A stretch of 64,000 nucleotides of DNA, from contig NC_092048.1 in NCBI RefSeq assembly GCF_003086295.3, positions 107,834,276 through 107,898,275 of the forward strand, in the 5' to 3' direction. Each line of letters starts with the position of its first letter. Positions within the stretch are counted from its first letter, which is position 1. The notes beneath the pieces are model-generated. The model had not been told where the DNA came from and did not search any database. It saw only the letters and a program-made list of their open reading frames with translations. Shown here piece after piece: positions 43,995 to 55,596 of the stretch. The DNA comes from Arachis hypogaea (Eukaryota > Streptophyta > Magnoliopsida > Fabales > Fabaceae). The position numbers and the translations under genes were made by a program.

Positions 43995-45176
43995 TGTAAT
44001 GACCCAATTCCCAGTACGTCATGATCATATCGGAAATCGAGTGTCACAAACTTGCTTACCTAAAACTTTAACGATTTATTATTAAGCCTGTAATTGTATT
44101 ACCGCACTATTGAATTTTTGAAAAACTTTTTCTTTATAAAAGGATTTTCAAGGGCAACTAATTAAACATACACAAGCCATATAAAGGAATTAAGTGAAAC
44201 ATACACAAGGCCCATTATATATATACATAACATGTATCATAGATCATACATACATATAAAGGTACTATTATATACACCATAAGTTAGCGTACAACTCTTC
44301 ACATCTTGCTATTATATACATAATCAACACTTCGGGCCCTGGTCCATGTAGGAAGCCCTTAAGCTGGCGCCCGAAACTAAACTAGCCAGTATTTACAGCT
44401 CCTAATCTCTTGGTGAAACTAACCAAAAGTGAGAGACTAAACCAAAATTCCTACGTTAAACTGAAGGCACCACCCAAAACATGCTACCAACTACAGTTTT
44501 TGATCCATCATTGCAGCTAAAAGACGAGATCTCTATAACCTTCGTATCCTTCTCTGGGTCCTTGTATTTGTAGGGGTGATCTCAACTAGAGTTCCTATTT
44601 CCATCTGAAAGGAAAGAGCATGGGTAAGAACTGTGGAGTTCTTAGTAGGGTCAGGGTGGTTAGTTAAGTTCGTTTTGATATACCAAGTCAGCAACAATAA
44701 TCGAATCACGCATCAAACAAAAGAACTAAAGAACATAAAGAGAAACAAACACAGCACATACACAATCATAGAAAATAGAATTCATAGAAGATATGCTCAA
44801 ACAACCATGATACATGTCTATCCCTAGTGCAGGTAATGAGCTCATCTGTCCATTTTGACCCGCTCCCAACGTAACTCAGCAACCTTTGTCTGAGTTTGGT
44901 TTCTAGTGCCATAACCTCTGTAAGCAACCTCTGTCTTACATGTGCGACTCTCTTGAGCCGATATATGCAAACATAACCTCTATAAGCAACCTCGGTCTTA
45001 CAAGTGAAGCTCTTTCTAGCCAATGCATGTATCGATAACCTCGGTAAGCAACCTCTATCTTACAGGTGTGACCATCTCCTAGATTAGCCGACGTATCTCT
45101 GGAAGCAAATCTTAGTGAACTCACCACCATATCCCTGCTCATTTTCAGCAGGTACACAATCATCTCAGCTCGTTCT
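43995..45176 (-). repeat. E7 5' LTR, cut by E8
   Basis: Matches the left LTR from its inner end (TGTAATGACCCAATTCCC) over about 1.2 kb, including the minisatellite (44880-45120). It stops at GCTCGTTCT, where the left copy continues as GCTCATTCTCAATGCC. The remaining 1.7 kb would lie beyond E8, outside the window. Confidence 0.85.
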
Positions 45177-45532
45177 TGTAAGAACCGGAGTTTTCATGAA
45201 TAAAATCATTTAAATGCCCAAATTATATTTCGGAAAGTTAGGATGAGAATTTGGGGATTTAAATAGGATTTTTGGACTAAGTAGGTTTTTCTGAGTCAGA
45301 AAATGTGTTTTTTGCGAAAAATAGTAAAAAAACACGAACCGGAAGTTGAACCGGTTGAACCGGTTCAAGTCTGCCCGGTACTGTGCGAGAAAAAGTGAAA
45401 ACAGTTGAAAACCTTAGAAAAGTATTAGAAATGGAAAACCGGGAGTTAGTGTTAAAGGTTTGGCCCAAAGTTAGGCCGAACGGGCTAAAAATGCTAACGG
45501 GTTGGACCAGGCCCAAGTTGGGCCCAAGTCCA

Positions 45533-45562
45533 ACATATATAAGGGTTCATTATTGAACCCTT
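45533..45562 (+). promoter_or_regulatory. E8 TATA box and hairpin at the expected start site
   Basis: CATATATAAG (45533-45542) is followed by AAGGGTTCA-TTAT-TGAACCCTT (45541-45562), a perfect 9-bp stem with a 4-nt loop overlapping the expected transcription start region. Confidence 0.6.
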
Positions 45563-46969
45563 CAGCCATAACACACACGCACGCACCAGATTTGAGAGAA
45601 GAAGGAGAAGGGAGAAGAAGCACTATTCACCTCCCCACTCTTTTCATCATATCTTGAGCTACAGTGCTCCGATTCACGTGCCGTCAGTGGCTACGCAAAG
45701 CTCTCGCAGAGCCCGTCGTTTCTATCTAAGATTTGTGGTAAGTCTCTCGAGTTTTCCTGCCCAGTTTTTGTGCCTTTGTGCATTTCGAGTTTTAGGGTTT
45801 GGTTTTGAGGGAAGTCTTGTGTCTTGGGTGTTTTAGGTACACTCTAATACTTGAATGTTGGTGGTTTTGGCTCCCAAAACTGTTGGACAAGGTAAGAGCT
45901 CTTCAAAACCCTTGTGAGATTATGTTTATGTTGAGTCCTAGTTTGATTAGTGATGTTTGGTGTGTATATAGCTTGTTTGTTGTGAGTTTGGAAGCTTGCT
46001 TGTTGTTGGAAGCTCAAATTATGCTCTTTGGAGTTTTAGTTTATATTGGGAATCGGCCAAGGTATGGTTTTGGTTTTCTCTATGTCGTATATAATATTCA
46101 TGGACACTTAGAGAAATGACTCATAGGGTAGGAATGAATTATAATGGTTGTTGAGTTGTTGAATGTTGATGTATCATGAAAAATATTGATATGTTGAGGA
46201 TGAATGATTATATGTGATTTTGATGTGTGAGGATAATTTGTATGAAGATGATGATGATATGGAGTTTTGAGATGAGGAATATGTGAATTTGATAATGATC
46301 ATTGGTATTTAACGATTATGATGTTTGATATTGGATATGTGATTTATTGTTGTTGATATGGTTGATGATTGATGATGGTTAGTGACGTTGTTGGTATATT
46401 GAATGTGAGTATTGAGATTGATGATAAATGATTTGAATTATGATGAGTGATGATTTTTGGAATATGTTGATAAATCATGATGTTGAAATTGGTAAAGATG
46501 GTGTGAGAGATTGAAATTGAAATGAAATGGGATTGATTTTGATGTTTGGTAATGATTGAATTAGGATTGAGGAAAGTGTTGGTGGAGGATTGATTTTGGT
46601 ATCATATAATTGAGGTTTTGATGGTTGGGAATGGTATAATATGCTATAAAGGGTAGATCATGATAGAAATTGGAGTTTGAAGTGGTTTTGGTTTGGTTTT
46701 GGTTGGAAATATTGGTAATGTTGAGGTTTTGAGACTTTCGGTAAAAGTGGATTTTTGGTAAACTTTGTCTGATCATAACTTTTGCCTCAATTTTCCAAAT
46801 TCATTGAAACTTATTTAGAATTAAAGTTTATTGAAAACCCTTCAATTTGATATAAAGTTTGTAAGATTTGGGTTTTTGTAGAGGAAGTTATGATCATTCA
46901 AAGTTGGTGTTAAAAATCTGAAATTCTGCAAAGTTGCAGAATTTTGAACAACCCTGCGAAAATATTGAT

Positions 46970-47240
46970 CTATGCGGACGCAAAGACCTGTGCGTACACA
47001 CAGACCTATGCGTACGCACAAGCAGGGGAAAGCTACCTGTTTACAGCGTTAGCACAGCTTGTGTGCGCACATAACAAGGATGAATCGCAACCTGTGCGTA
47101 CGCACAGCCACAGCCCTGTGCGCACGCACAAGTTGGGAAAGATCGTCTGTTGGGGGTGCTCGCACACCTTGTGCGAGTGAACAGACCTTACAAGATTTGG
47201 TATCTGTGCGTACACACACCCCTGTGCGTACGCACATGCC
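46970..47240. repeat. TGCGTACGCA palindrome cluster, E8 LTR
   Basis: CTGTGCGTACGCACAG (perfect, 47092-47107), CTATGCGTACGCACAAG and CTGTGCGTACGCACATG recur every 20-60 bp with decayed units. Open frames in it come from the repeat. Confidence 0.9.
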
Positions 47241-47584
47241 TTGTTTAAGGATTTTGGGTTTAATTATGAGTATGAAGGATATGAGATATAGCTAAGGGGT
47301 TTTAGTTGATGATTATTATGAAAAATTAGAAAACGGAGGCATAGGTTTCTGGTGTGCTGAGAATGGGTTGCGTGGAGCGTAAAGAAGGATTGGTATATGA
47401 GATGAGAACTGAGGAATTATGAGTTTGGAATAGAAATCATGAATTGATAATGGTTGTGATGAGTCGAGGACTCGAAAAGAAATGATGATCTGGATTGTTG
47501 TTGAGAGAGTGTGCGGAGCCTATATGTCCGGTGTGGCAGATGTTTCTGTCGCATGACTTGTTGAATGTTGAGAGTGTGCAGGGC

Positions 47585-49057
47585 CCCCATTTGTAGGGTT
47601 TATCTTATGCTTGATTTAGGGGATTTTATGACCTTTTGCCCACATTTATTCAATGAAATAGCATGGTTTCATGATTGTCTCCCAACTTTTGCTTATGTGT
47701 GAAAACATGCTTTCTAGGTCCTTAATTATTGATTTTAATTCACCTTTGATTCCACTAGATACCTTGATTTGTTTGTTAAGTGGTTTAAAGGTTGAAAAGG
47801 GCTAGGGATGGGTCAAAGGGGTGAAGAGAAAAGCATGCAAAATGGAGAACACATGAAAAAAGCCAAAGATTTGAGAAACATCATCCACGCGCACGCGCAC
47901 GGTACGCGCACGCGTGGATCGCGAAAACCTCAAGGGACGCGCACGCGTGATGTATGCGTACGCGTCGGTGGCCGCACGTGATTTTTAAATAGAAAATGTG
48001 CCCAGCGATTTCTGAGAGCTGTGGGGCCGAATTTACAACCAACTTTGGTGCCAAAATTCATAAAAGGACCAAGGATTGAAAGGGAATGTAGGACTTCACA
48101 TCATTCATTCACATTAGGATTAGTTTAGAAGTAGTTTCTAGAGAGTGAAGCTCTCTCTTCTCTCTAGAATTAGGATTAAGATTAGGTTTAGTTCTTAGAT
48201 CTAGGTTTCAATTCATGCTTTTTTCTACTTCTTCTTCTTAATTCTTTGTTGTTACATTCATGATTCCTCTATTGTTTTGTTGTAATTTCCTTTATATTGT
48301 TCCTATACTTTGTTATAGATCTACTTTTGTTCCTTCTATTTTCTTTTAATGCAATTTGAGGTAATTCATGTAGATCTTGTTTTCTTTGATTGTTGTTGTT
48401 AATTCTTTGCAATGATTGTTGTTAGATTTCATTCTAGTTGTCAATTTACTATGCTTTTCTTTTGTGCCTTCCAAGTGTTTGATAAAATGCTTGGTTGGAT
48501 TTTAGTATAGATTTTATTCCTCTTGGCCTAGGTAGAGTAATTAGTGACGCTTGAGTTATCTAATCCCTTTGTTGACTGATAATTAGAAGTTGCTAATTGA
48601 TTTGGATACCACTAAAGCTAGTCTTTCCCTTGGGAGTTGGCTAGGACTTGTGGAATCAAGTTGATTCATCCACTTGACTTTCCTCCATGGTTAGAGGTTA
48701 ACTAAGTGGTAGCAATGAACAATTGTGGTCACAATTGAGGAGGATAACTATGATAGGACTTCTAGTTCTCATATCTTACCAAGAGCTTTGTTAGTTGTTA
48801 GTTTATTTTCTTTGCCATTTATATTTCTTGTCTAAAATCTCAAAACCCCAAACATGCTTCATAATAATAACAAGGACACTCTATTGTAATTCCTAGGGAG
48901 AACGACCCGAGGTTCCAATACATCGGTTTATAAATTTAGGGGTTTGTACTTGTGACAAACAAATTTTTGTATGAAAGGGTTATTGTTGGTTTAGAAACTA
49001 TACTTTACAACGAGACTTTATTTGTGAATTCTAGACCACACAAAAATCCGTTCATCA
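47585..49057 (+). repeat. E9 LTR, copy 1
   Basis: CCCCATTTGTAGGGTTTATC to CCGTTCATCA. It carries the CGCG cluster (47886-47985), a TATA-like TTCATAAAAGGACC near 48055, and a CGACCCGAGGTTCC block. It lacks the terminal TGATAAA that copy 2 has. Confidence 0.85.
47886..47985. repeat. CGCG-palindrome cluster, E9 LTR copy 1
   Basis: CACGCGCACGCGCACGG, TACGCGCACGCGTGG, GACGCGCACGCGTGATG and TATGCGTACGCGTCGG. Most of this is missing from copy 2 (54361-54390). Confidence 0.85.
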
Positions 49058-49060
49058 AAA

Positions 49061-49079
49061 TGGCGCCGTTGTCGGCGAT
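49061..49079 (+). promoter_or_regulatory. E9 primer-binding site, unit 1
   Basis: TGGCGCCGTTGTCGGCGAT, two differences from the tRNA-Asp complement, 3 bp after the LTR. Confidence 0.85.
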
Positions 49080-49185
49080 CGCAATGGTGTTATGTCATTG
49101 GTTATTGTATATATGTGAATATTGTGAATAGGTTTATCAATTGCTTGTTTTTTAGTTTTTGTTAGTTTTATTTTGTTTTTCCATT

Positions 49186-50999
49186 ATGAATTCTCACTTT
49201 GGCTATGAGTTTGGTTCTCACCATGTTGTAGAAAATGTGGACTTTAATGACAACATGTACCAAGGATGGAACACTTCAAGATGGGAGGAGTCTCAAGGAA
49301 TTGATCACTCCTATTGGCAACAACCTCCGGATACTTATAGGTACAATCACCATCCTAACGCATGTCAATTCAATGGCTATGATGAATCCTTTTATGATAA
49401 TCAAGTACTGCCACCATATGCCTATAACTCTTGTCCTCAACATGAACCTCAACCATACTCACAAACCTTTCCATACCAAGCATCTTCCTATGATCCATAT
49501 CCATCATATGATCAACCACCCATACCATACTCTTATGACCGTTATGAACAAAAACCTTTAGAACCACCACAACCCTATCATGATTACTACCAAGAACCAC
49601 CTAAATGCACACCATCTCCATGCCTTATTATGAAGAACCACCTTCCCACTATGAACCCTCTCTCCAAAATAATGAACACTCTTACCCACCCTAAGCCCCA
49701 ATAGATGACTCTCTTACCTTGCTACTTCAAGGACAAACAGATATGCAAAGGAACACCCTCGAGTTTGTGACTAACTTGACCAAGGTAGTGCATACTTTAG
49801 CCTACCAATACTTGAACACTCAAGGTGCTTCCATAACCACATGTGAAGAATCAATTGAAGAGCATAGCATGAAGGAGAGATTGGAAACTCCGGTGGGAAA
49901 TGAGGGATGTTATTTTGTATTGGAGCAACTAGAGCAAGCCATGATTGTTAAAGAAAAGGAAGATGTGGTTGAAGATTTAGGAGATGTTGAAAGTCCATGG
50001 GAATGTAGCATCATAGAGCACTCTTCCAAGAAGCTTGATATTGATGTTGAGGAGGGTGTGCAACCTCCAAGGCATATCATAGTTGGAGACTTGAAAGAGG
50101 TTTATCAAGAGATGGATTCAATCATGGATAAATTTCTATCTATAATTGAATGCTTTTCCATTAGACATGGAGTTGAAATTATAGGAGAATGTGCACAACC
50201 TCCCATACCCTTGGTGAACAATGAAGATGAGAGTGAATCGGAAGAGAGCTACTAAGGGAAAAAGGTTGAAATGGTGTATATCAAAATTGAAGAATATGAA
50301 TTGGTTGATCAAGAGACGGATTCATTCATCAATGAATACCTATCTAAAATTGAATCACCTCCCATTGGGCAAGAAATCGAAGTTCTTGAAGACAACTCCA
50401 AGCCAAGTGATAAAGGAGAAAAGGTTGAAATTGAAAAAGCTTGCGAAGAAGTGGGGATAGTCAAGAAAGAGCACAAGGGAGTGGAGCTTACAAGATCATT
50501 GGGACCACCCTTTCCTAAGTCACCATCCTACACAACATTCAAGTGGGTAAAATTCTTATCCCTAAGCTTTACTTTCTCACTTGAATATGGTTTGATTGAA
50601 AATGATGGTCAACTTAGAGCTCTTTGTGGAGTTAAAAGTAGAAGAGAGTTGTGTAGTGGTTGGAAACATCACTCTAAGTTCATGATGGTTGCATGCTCAA
50701 AGTTGTATAGTAATGATTGGTGGAGAATCAAATTGCATGGGTCTAGGAAGTTGTTTGGAAGCTTCTTTGAGAATTCTAAGGTCATGCCACCCGGATGGAA
50801 TCATGATGACCAATTTAAGGACGGGTGTCAAAACAAAGTGTGGGATCCCGGATCGCACAAAAAAAATCAAATTTGGGAGCTCATGGTTTGTGAAGAACTC
50901 CATCAAAGCTTGAAGATATTGAAATTGAAGAATGGATCTTATTGGAGACTCAAGCATTGGTGGATGTTCAAGGATAGCTTTAAGCACAAGCCACCTTGA
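49186..50999 (+). pseudogene. WDPG ORF, E9 unit 1
   Basis: ATG at 49186 (MNSHFGYEFGSHHV) aligns with the other copies; an in-frame Met at 49159 lies in the leader. Tyr/Pro-rich low-complexity segment, then a one-base frameshift near 49620, TAA near 49694, IDDSLTLLLQGQTDMQ helix, CEESIEEHSMKERLETP, acidic linker, TAA at 50253-50255, and an intact C-terminal module (TFKWVKFLSLSFTF, GQLRALCGV, HGSRKLFGSF, PPGWNHDD, KVWDPG, KHWWMFKDSFKHKPP) to TGA at 50997. One WDPG box, like E2. Function unknown; the C-terminal module is the best preserved part. Confidence 0.7.
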
Positions 51000-51048
51000 T
51001 GAGGAGCTCCCCATAAGTCCAACTTAAGGACAATAAACAAAAGTGCTA

Positions 51049-51066
51049 GGTGGGAGACATCCCACC
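51049..51066 (+). other. Conserved hairpin I, E9 copy
   Basis: GGTGGG-AGACAT-CCCACC, 49 bp after the ORF stop, preceded by AAGGACAATAAACAAAAGTG, so both the upstream context and the stem match the Athila-type copies. Confidence 0.8.
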
Positions 51067-51264
51067 ATGGTAAAATCTTTTCATTTTCTCTTTTGTAAAT
51101 AATTGGCAAAAGTAGTTTAATTTCATGTTTTGATTGATTTGTTGATTTGTTTGGTAGTTGAGTGTGTTAAATAAGGTTTTAAGGTATTTTGGTATCTGTT
51201 TGGAGGTTTAGAATGCTTGGATTGGTGCAAAAATATAGAAAAATTTTGAAAAATAGAGCATCAT

Positions 51265-51565
51265 CCACGCATACACGCACCGCACGCGTACGTGTGCATT
51301 AAGCATTTTCACCCCTCCACGCGCACGCGCCATGTACGCGTATGCGTGGATTGCAAGATTTCGTTCCTCCATACATTGACCTGAGAGTTGTGCGAACGCT
51401 GTGTGCGCACTATGCCTTTTGCACAAGCCCACTTACGCGTAAGCGCACCTGACGCATACGCGTCACTCTCGAAATAAGCCATCGACACGGACGCGCCATG
51501 TACGCGTACACATTGCTCCCATTGTACCACCATCCGCGCGCGTGCCATGCACACGTACGCGCAGA
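51265..51565. repeat. CGCG-palindrome cluster, E9 internal
   Basis: CCACGCGCACGCGCC, TGTACGCGTATGCGTGG, CTTACGCGTAAGCGC and GACGCATACGCGTC, the same words as in the E9 LTR and again after hairpin I. Confidence 0.85.
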
Positions 51566-52494
51566 TGTCCTTCCTTCACTACACTTCTCTTCCTCTCCTC
51601 TTTCCATCTCTTTCCTTCCTCTTTCTTCTTCCCTTCTCCTACCATCATCCAACACTTCCAAACACCATTGATAACCATTTATTTTAGTTAGTTAATTAGT
51701 TAGTTAGTTAGTTGATTAGTTAGTTTTAGTTTAGTTTTCATTTTTTTCTTCTTTTCTCTTTTTCATTATAAGTGTTGGATTATTAATTTTTTTGCTATAT
51801 ATTGCTGCTTACCCCTAATTGCATGCTATCTTAGCATAATCATTGTTCATACTCTTTGTTGGATTCATTGATTGAGGTTATATTTCGCTACTTGGTTTTG
51901 AATTCTTCATGCTTACCTTTTGAGAATACCAAGTGATGAGAATCGCCTTCGAGCTTGTAACTCTTCTTGAATTGCATGATTTAGCCACCATGTAATTGGG
52001 ATCCTTTTCCTCGATTAGGCAATTTTTTGATGGATATTGTTTATTTATCTTAATGCATTGTGTTTTATGATCATATGCATCCATATGCTTTTAGTTTGAA
52101 TGCTCTCATCCCTATTTAATGCTTGTTTTACCTTACAAGTTTACTTAAAGCATCTCAAGCATACTAGAATAAGTGAAGTGCATACTTCTTTTGTGACATC
52201 AATTTTTATTCTAGTGTATGTTCTAAAAGGCGCGCAATTTAGAATTCACATATCTAATCTTTCTTAATGTCACAATAATTCACTCACTCAATTCTAGTGA
52301 TTATTACCTCATTTTAACAATGTATGCTTCCTTGCTTTTGTATTTCCTTATCTTATGGTGTTATTTTCTATTCTCATGAATGATGCACTGCAAGCAAAAA
52401 TAGAAGCAGAAGAAAGAATACGCAGCAACCGCTTTACCTACCAGCTGAAGGTAACAATCCAGAAAGTCGCTGTACCCCCTTGTTCATCTTTGAA

Positions 52495-52530
52495 TGCACC
52501 GAGGACGGTGCAAACTTTTAAGTGTGGGGA
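52495..52530 (+). promoter_or_regulatory. Hairpin II plus internal polypurine tract, E9
   Basis: TGCACCG-AGGA-CGGTGCA (52495-52512) followed by TTTTAAGTGTGGGGAGGTCT. The terminal tract of this element is TTTAATGTGGGGAGGT at 54041-54055. Confidence 0.75.
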
Positions 52531-54055
52531 GGTCTTCCGATCGTTCGGTGATTTTGGGTGACAAATTTATAATCTCAACACTTTTGCATTTCATTTTAGG
52601 TCTTTTAGGATTTTTAGTTTCATTTTCTTATTTTTTGCATATATATACACAATAAGCTTAGTCAAAATAATGAGATTTTTCAAGATTTCTATCTATAGAT
52701 CACCAATTGATTTGAGTGAAAATCTTTCATTGAACTTGCTTGAATTATATATCTTGTGGAACATGGTTTTTGAGCTAAGAACACAAGCAAGTGAGATTTG
52801 AGCCTAATGGTGTGGTTACATCTTATAACCACTTATTTTCCTTCTTGTGTGCGTTATTCTCTTTCTATGATTGTAATCTTTGATTTGTTTGATTCTTTAT
52901 GTCCATTATTTTGTGTATTCATGCATTTATATGATTGAGGCCATCATTTCATTTAGCTCACTTACCCAAATAGCCTTACCTTTTACCTTCCATTGTTAGC
53001 CAATTTGAGCCTATGATTAACCCACTCTTTTCTAATTTTAGCATATTACAAGCCTTAAAGCGGAAAACAATAAATGTCCTTATTTGGATCTTTGATTAGC
53101 TTAGGCTAGTGTGTGTGTATCATTCAAGTGTGGGAAAACTTGAAATGTTGGTTGGGAAAAGGGTAGTTTTGTATTTTTTGTTGAAAATATTAGGAATTGG
53201 GTACATGCTCGTGTGCTAATTAAATATATAAACCTTATGCATTGATGTTCTTGTATATAGTTTGAAAGAAAGAAAAATAAGAAAAACAAAAGAAAAAAAA
53301 GAAAAAAAAAAGTATGGAAAAGGAAAGAAAAAAAAAGAAAAAAAAAAGAGAAAGAAAGAAACAGAAAAAGAAAGAAATAAAAAGGGGATAAAATGCCCCA
53401 AAGCAAAGTGAAGTCCAGTGAGAATCAATGCATAAGTGTTGTGAAATGAAAAGGAAATGCATGAGTATGTAAAAAAGTGAAAAATGGGTAGTTAGGTTAG
53501 TTTTGAATTGTATAAGATGTCATAGGTTAGGTGAAAAGTTTAAGCTTATCAAAGATTCAAATTTCAAGCTCACTTGACCAAATATGCATCCTACCTTGAC
53601 CCTAGCCCCATTACAACCTAAAGAAAAGACCTCATGATACATGTATGCATGCATGGAATAAATGTTGATTGTTAGAAGAAAAACAAATCTTTGAAAGCAT
53701 GATTAGGTGAGACTTGAGTGAATCAACCTTAAACACTTGAGCGAATAGAGTGCAAACACATCCAATGAGGGTTTGATACTCAATTACATGTTTTCACCTA
53801 CAATCATCACTTTTCTTGCAAGTTTATAAAAATATTTAATAGCTCAATTCAATTGTGGATTAGACTTGCTAGTCCTTAGCCATTGTGTATATATGCTTCT
53901 AGGGAATTGACTTATTTCGACCAAGCAATTACATTCATTTAGGTAGTTGTATATAGGTAGATTGCATTTAGTTAGATTTCATTGAATAAATGTTGATACC
54001 CTTTGCTTTCTCTTGGTTTAAGCATGAGGACATGCTTGGTTTAATGTGGGGAGGT

Positions 54056-55468
54056 TGATAAACCCCATTTGTAGGGTTTATCTTATGCTTGATTTAGGAG
54101 ATTTTATGACCTTTTGCCCACATTTATTCAATGAAATAGCATGGTTTCATGATTGTCTCCCAACTTGTGCTTATGTGTGAAAACATGATTTCAAGGTCCA
54201 TAATTGTTGATTTTAATTCACCTTTGATTCCACTAGATATCTTGATTTATTTGTTAACTGGTTTCAGGTTGAAAAGGGCTATGGAAGGATCAAAGGGGTG
54301 AAGAGAAAAGCATTCAAAATGGAGAACACATGAAAAAAGCCAAAGATTTGAGAAACATCATCCACGCGCACGCATCGGTGGCCGCATGTGATTTTTAAAT
54401 AGAAAACGTGCCCAGCAATTTCTGAGAGTTGTGGGGCCAAATTTACAACCAACTTTGACGCCAAAAGGCATAAAAGGACCAAGGATTGAAGAGGAATGTA
54501 GGACTTTACATCTTTCATTCACATTAGGATTAGTTTAGAAGTAGTTTCTAGAGGGAGAAGCTCTCTCTTCTCTCTAGAATTAGGATTAGGATTAGGTTTA
54601 GTTCTTAGATCTAGGTTTCAATTCATGCTTTCTTCTACTTCTTCTTCTTAATTCTTTGTTGTTACATTCATGACTCCTCTATTCTTTTGTTATAATTTCC
54701 TTTATATTGTTCCTATACTTTGTTGTAGATCTACTTTTGTTCCTTCTATTCTCTTTTAATGTAATTTAAGGTAATTCATGTAGATATTGTTTTCTTTGAT
54801 TGTTGTTGTTAATTCTTTGCAATGATTGTTGTTAGATTCCATTCTAGTTGTCAATTTACTATGCTTTTCTTTTATGCCTTCCAAGTGTTTGATGAAATGC
54901 TTGGTTGGATTTTAGTATAGATTTTATTCCTCTTGGCCTAGGTAGAGTAATTAGTGACGCTTGAGTTATCTAATCCCTTTGTTGATTGATAATTAGAAGT
55001 TGCTAATTGATTTGGATATCACCAAAGCTAGTCTTTTCCTTGGAAGTTGGCTAGGACTTGTGGAATCAAGTTGATTCATCCACTTGACTTTTCTCCATGG
55101 TTAGAGGTTAACTAAGTGGTAGCAATGGACAATTGTGGTCATAATTGAGGAGGATAACTTGGATAGGACTTCTAGTTCTCATATCTTACCAAGAGCTTTG
55201 TTAGTTGTTAGTTTATTTTCTTTGCCATTTATATTTCTTGTCTAAAATCTCAAAATCCCAAACATGCTTCATAACCAATAACAAGGACACTCTATTGTTA
55301 TTCCTAGGGAGAACGACCCGAGGTTCCAATACATCAGTATATAAATTTAGGGGTTTGTACTTGTGACAAACAAATTTTTGTATGAAAGGATTATTGTTGG
55401 TTTAGAAACTATACTTTACAACGAGACTTCATTTGTGAATTCTAGACCACACAAAAATTCGTTCATCA
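54056..55468 (+). repeat. E9 LTR, copy 2 (shared by both units)
   Basis: TGATAAACCCCATTTGTAGG to TTCGTTCATCA, 1413 bp. Compared with copy 1 it lacks most of the palindrome cluster: CCACGCGCACGC joins ATCGGTGGCCGC. Confidence 0.9.
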
Positions 55469-55471
55469 AAA

Positions 55472-55490
55472 TGGCGCCGTTGTCGGGGAT
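55472..55490 (+). promoter_or_regulatory. E9 primer-binding site, unit 2
   Basis: TGGCGCCGTTGTCGGGGAT, one difference from the tRNA-Asp complement. Confidence 0.88.
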
Positions 55491-55596
55491 CGCAATGGTG
55501 TTATGTTATTGGTTATTGTATATATGTGAATATTGTGAATAAGTTTATCAATTGCTTGTTTTCTAGTTTCTGTTAGTTTTATTTTATTTTTCCATT

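Larger units (their letters stand above)
37776..45176 (-). mobile_element. E7: tRNA-iMet-primed Ty3/gypsy element, pol deleted
   Basis: Minus-strand element: 5' LTR (right, 43995-45176, cut by E8), tRNA-iMet primer-binding site, gag, a stub of protease, then the 3' LTR (left, 42360-37776). Only 1634 bp lie between the LTRs, so RT, RNase H and integrase are missing. It interrupts exon 15 of the Ulp1-like gene; GAACT (37771-37775) is the candidate duplication. The LTR start (TGTAAGAAC) and gag resemble the Del/Tekay group; this is from memory. Confidence 0.8.
45177..47584 (+). repeat. E8: LTR inserted in the E7 LTR
   Basis: Opens TGTAAGAACCGGAGTTTTCA, the Del/Tekay-type LTR start, immediately after GTTCT (candidate duplication). 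It has a TATA region near 45535, a GATG- and TTGATG-rich stretch (46150-46560), a TGCGTACGCA palindrome cluster (46970-47240), and two GAGAGTGTGC(G/A)G(A/G)GCC units at the end. E9 interrupts it at 47584, so the internal region is not seen. The short frames inside are not convincing genes. Confidence 0.7.
51067..54055 (+). other. E9 non-coding 3' region
   Basis: No gene. Contents in order: a CGCG-type cluster (51265-51565), GTTAGTTA simple repeats near 51690, hairpin II and internal polypurine tract (52495-52530), a G/A-rich low-complexity tract (53260-53390), a second AGTGTGGG motif (53127), and the terminal tract AATGTGGGGAGGT at the LTR. Frames on the reverse of the G/A tract are compositional. 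Confidence 0.75.

Noticed and set aside
45654..46119. Host-like small genes in E8
   Set aside because: They lie wholly inside an LTR, have no recognisable domain and no homologous frame elsewhere in the window.
46970..47240. Regularly spaced palindromes resembling a CRISPR array (also 11725-12020, 60484-61025)
   Set aside because: Spacing is irregular, units differ from each other, the words are CpG palindromes inside LTR elements, and the genome is a plant.
49600..49720. Programmed frameshift in the E9 WDPG ORF
   Set aside because: Unit 1 shifts by a one-base change and unit 2 by a larger deletion, into different phases. E2, E4 and E10 read through in one frame.
53101..53462. Membrane-like Phe/Ser-rich frames on the minus strand
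   Set aside because: They are the reverse of a GAAA-rich low-complexity tract. The same applies to 40494-40889 and 34519-34728.
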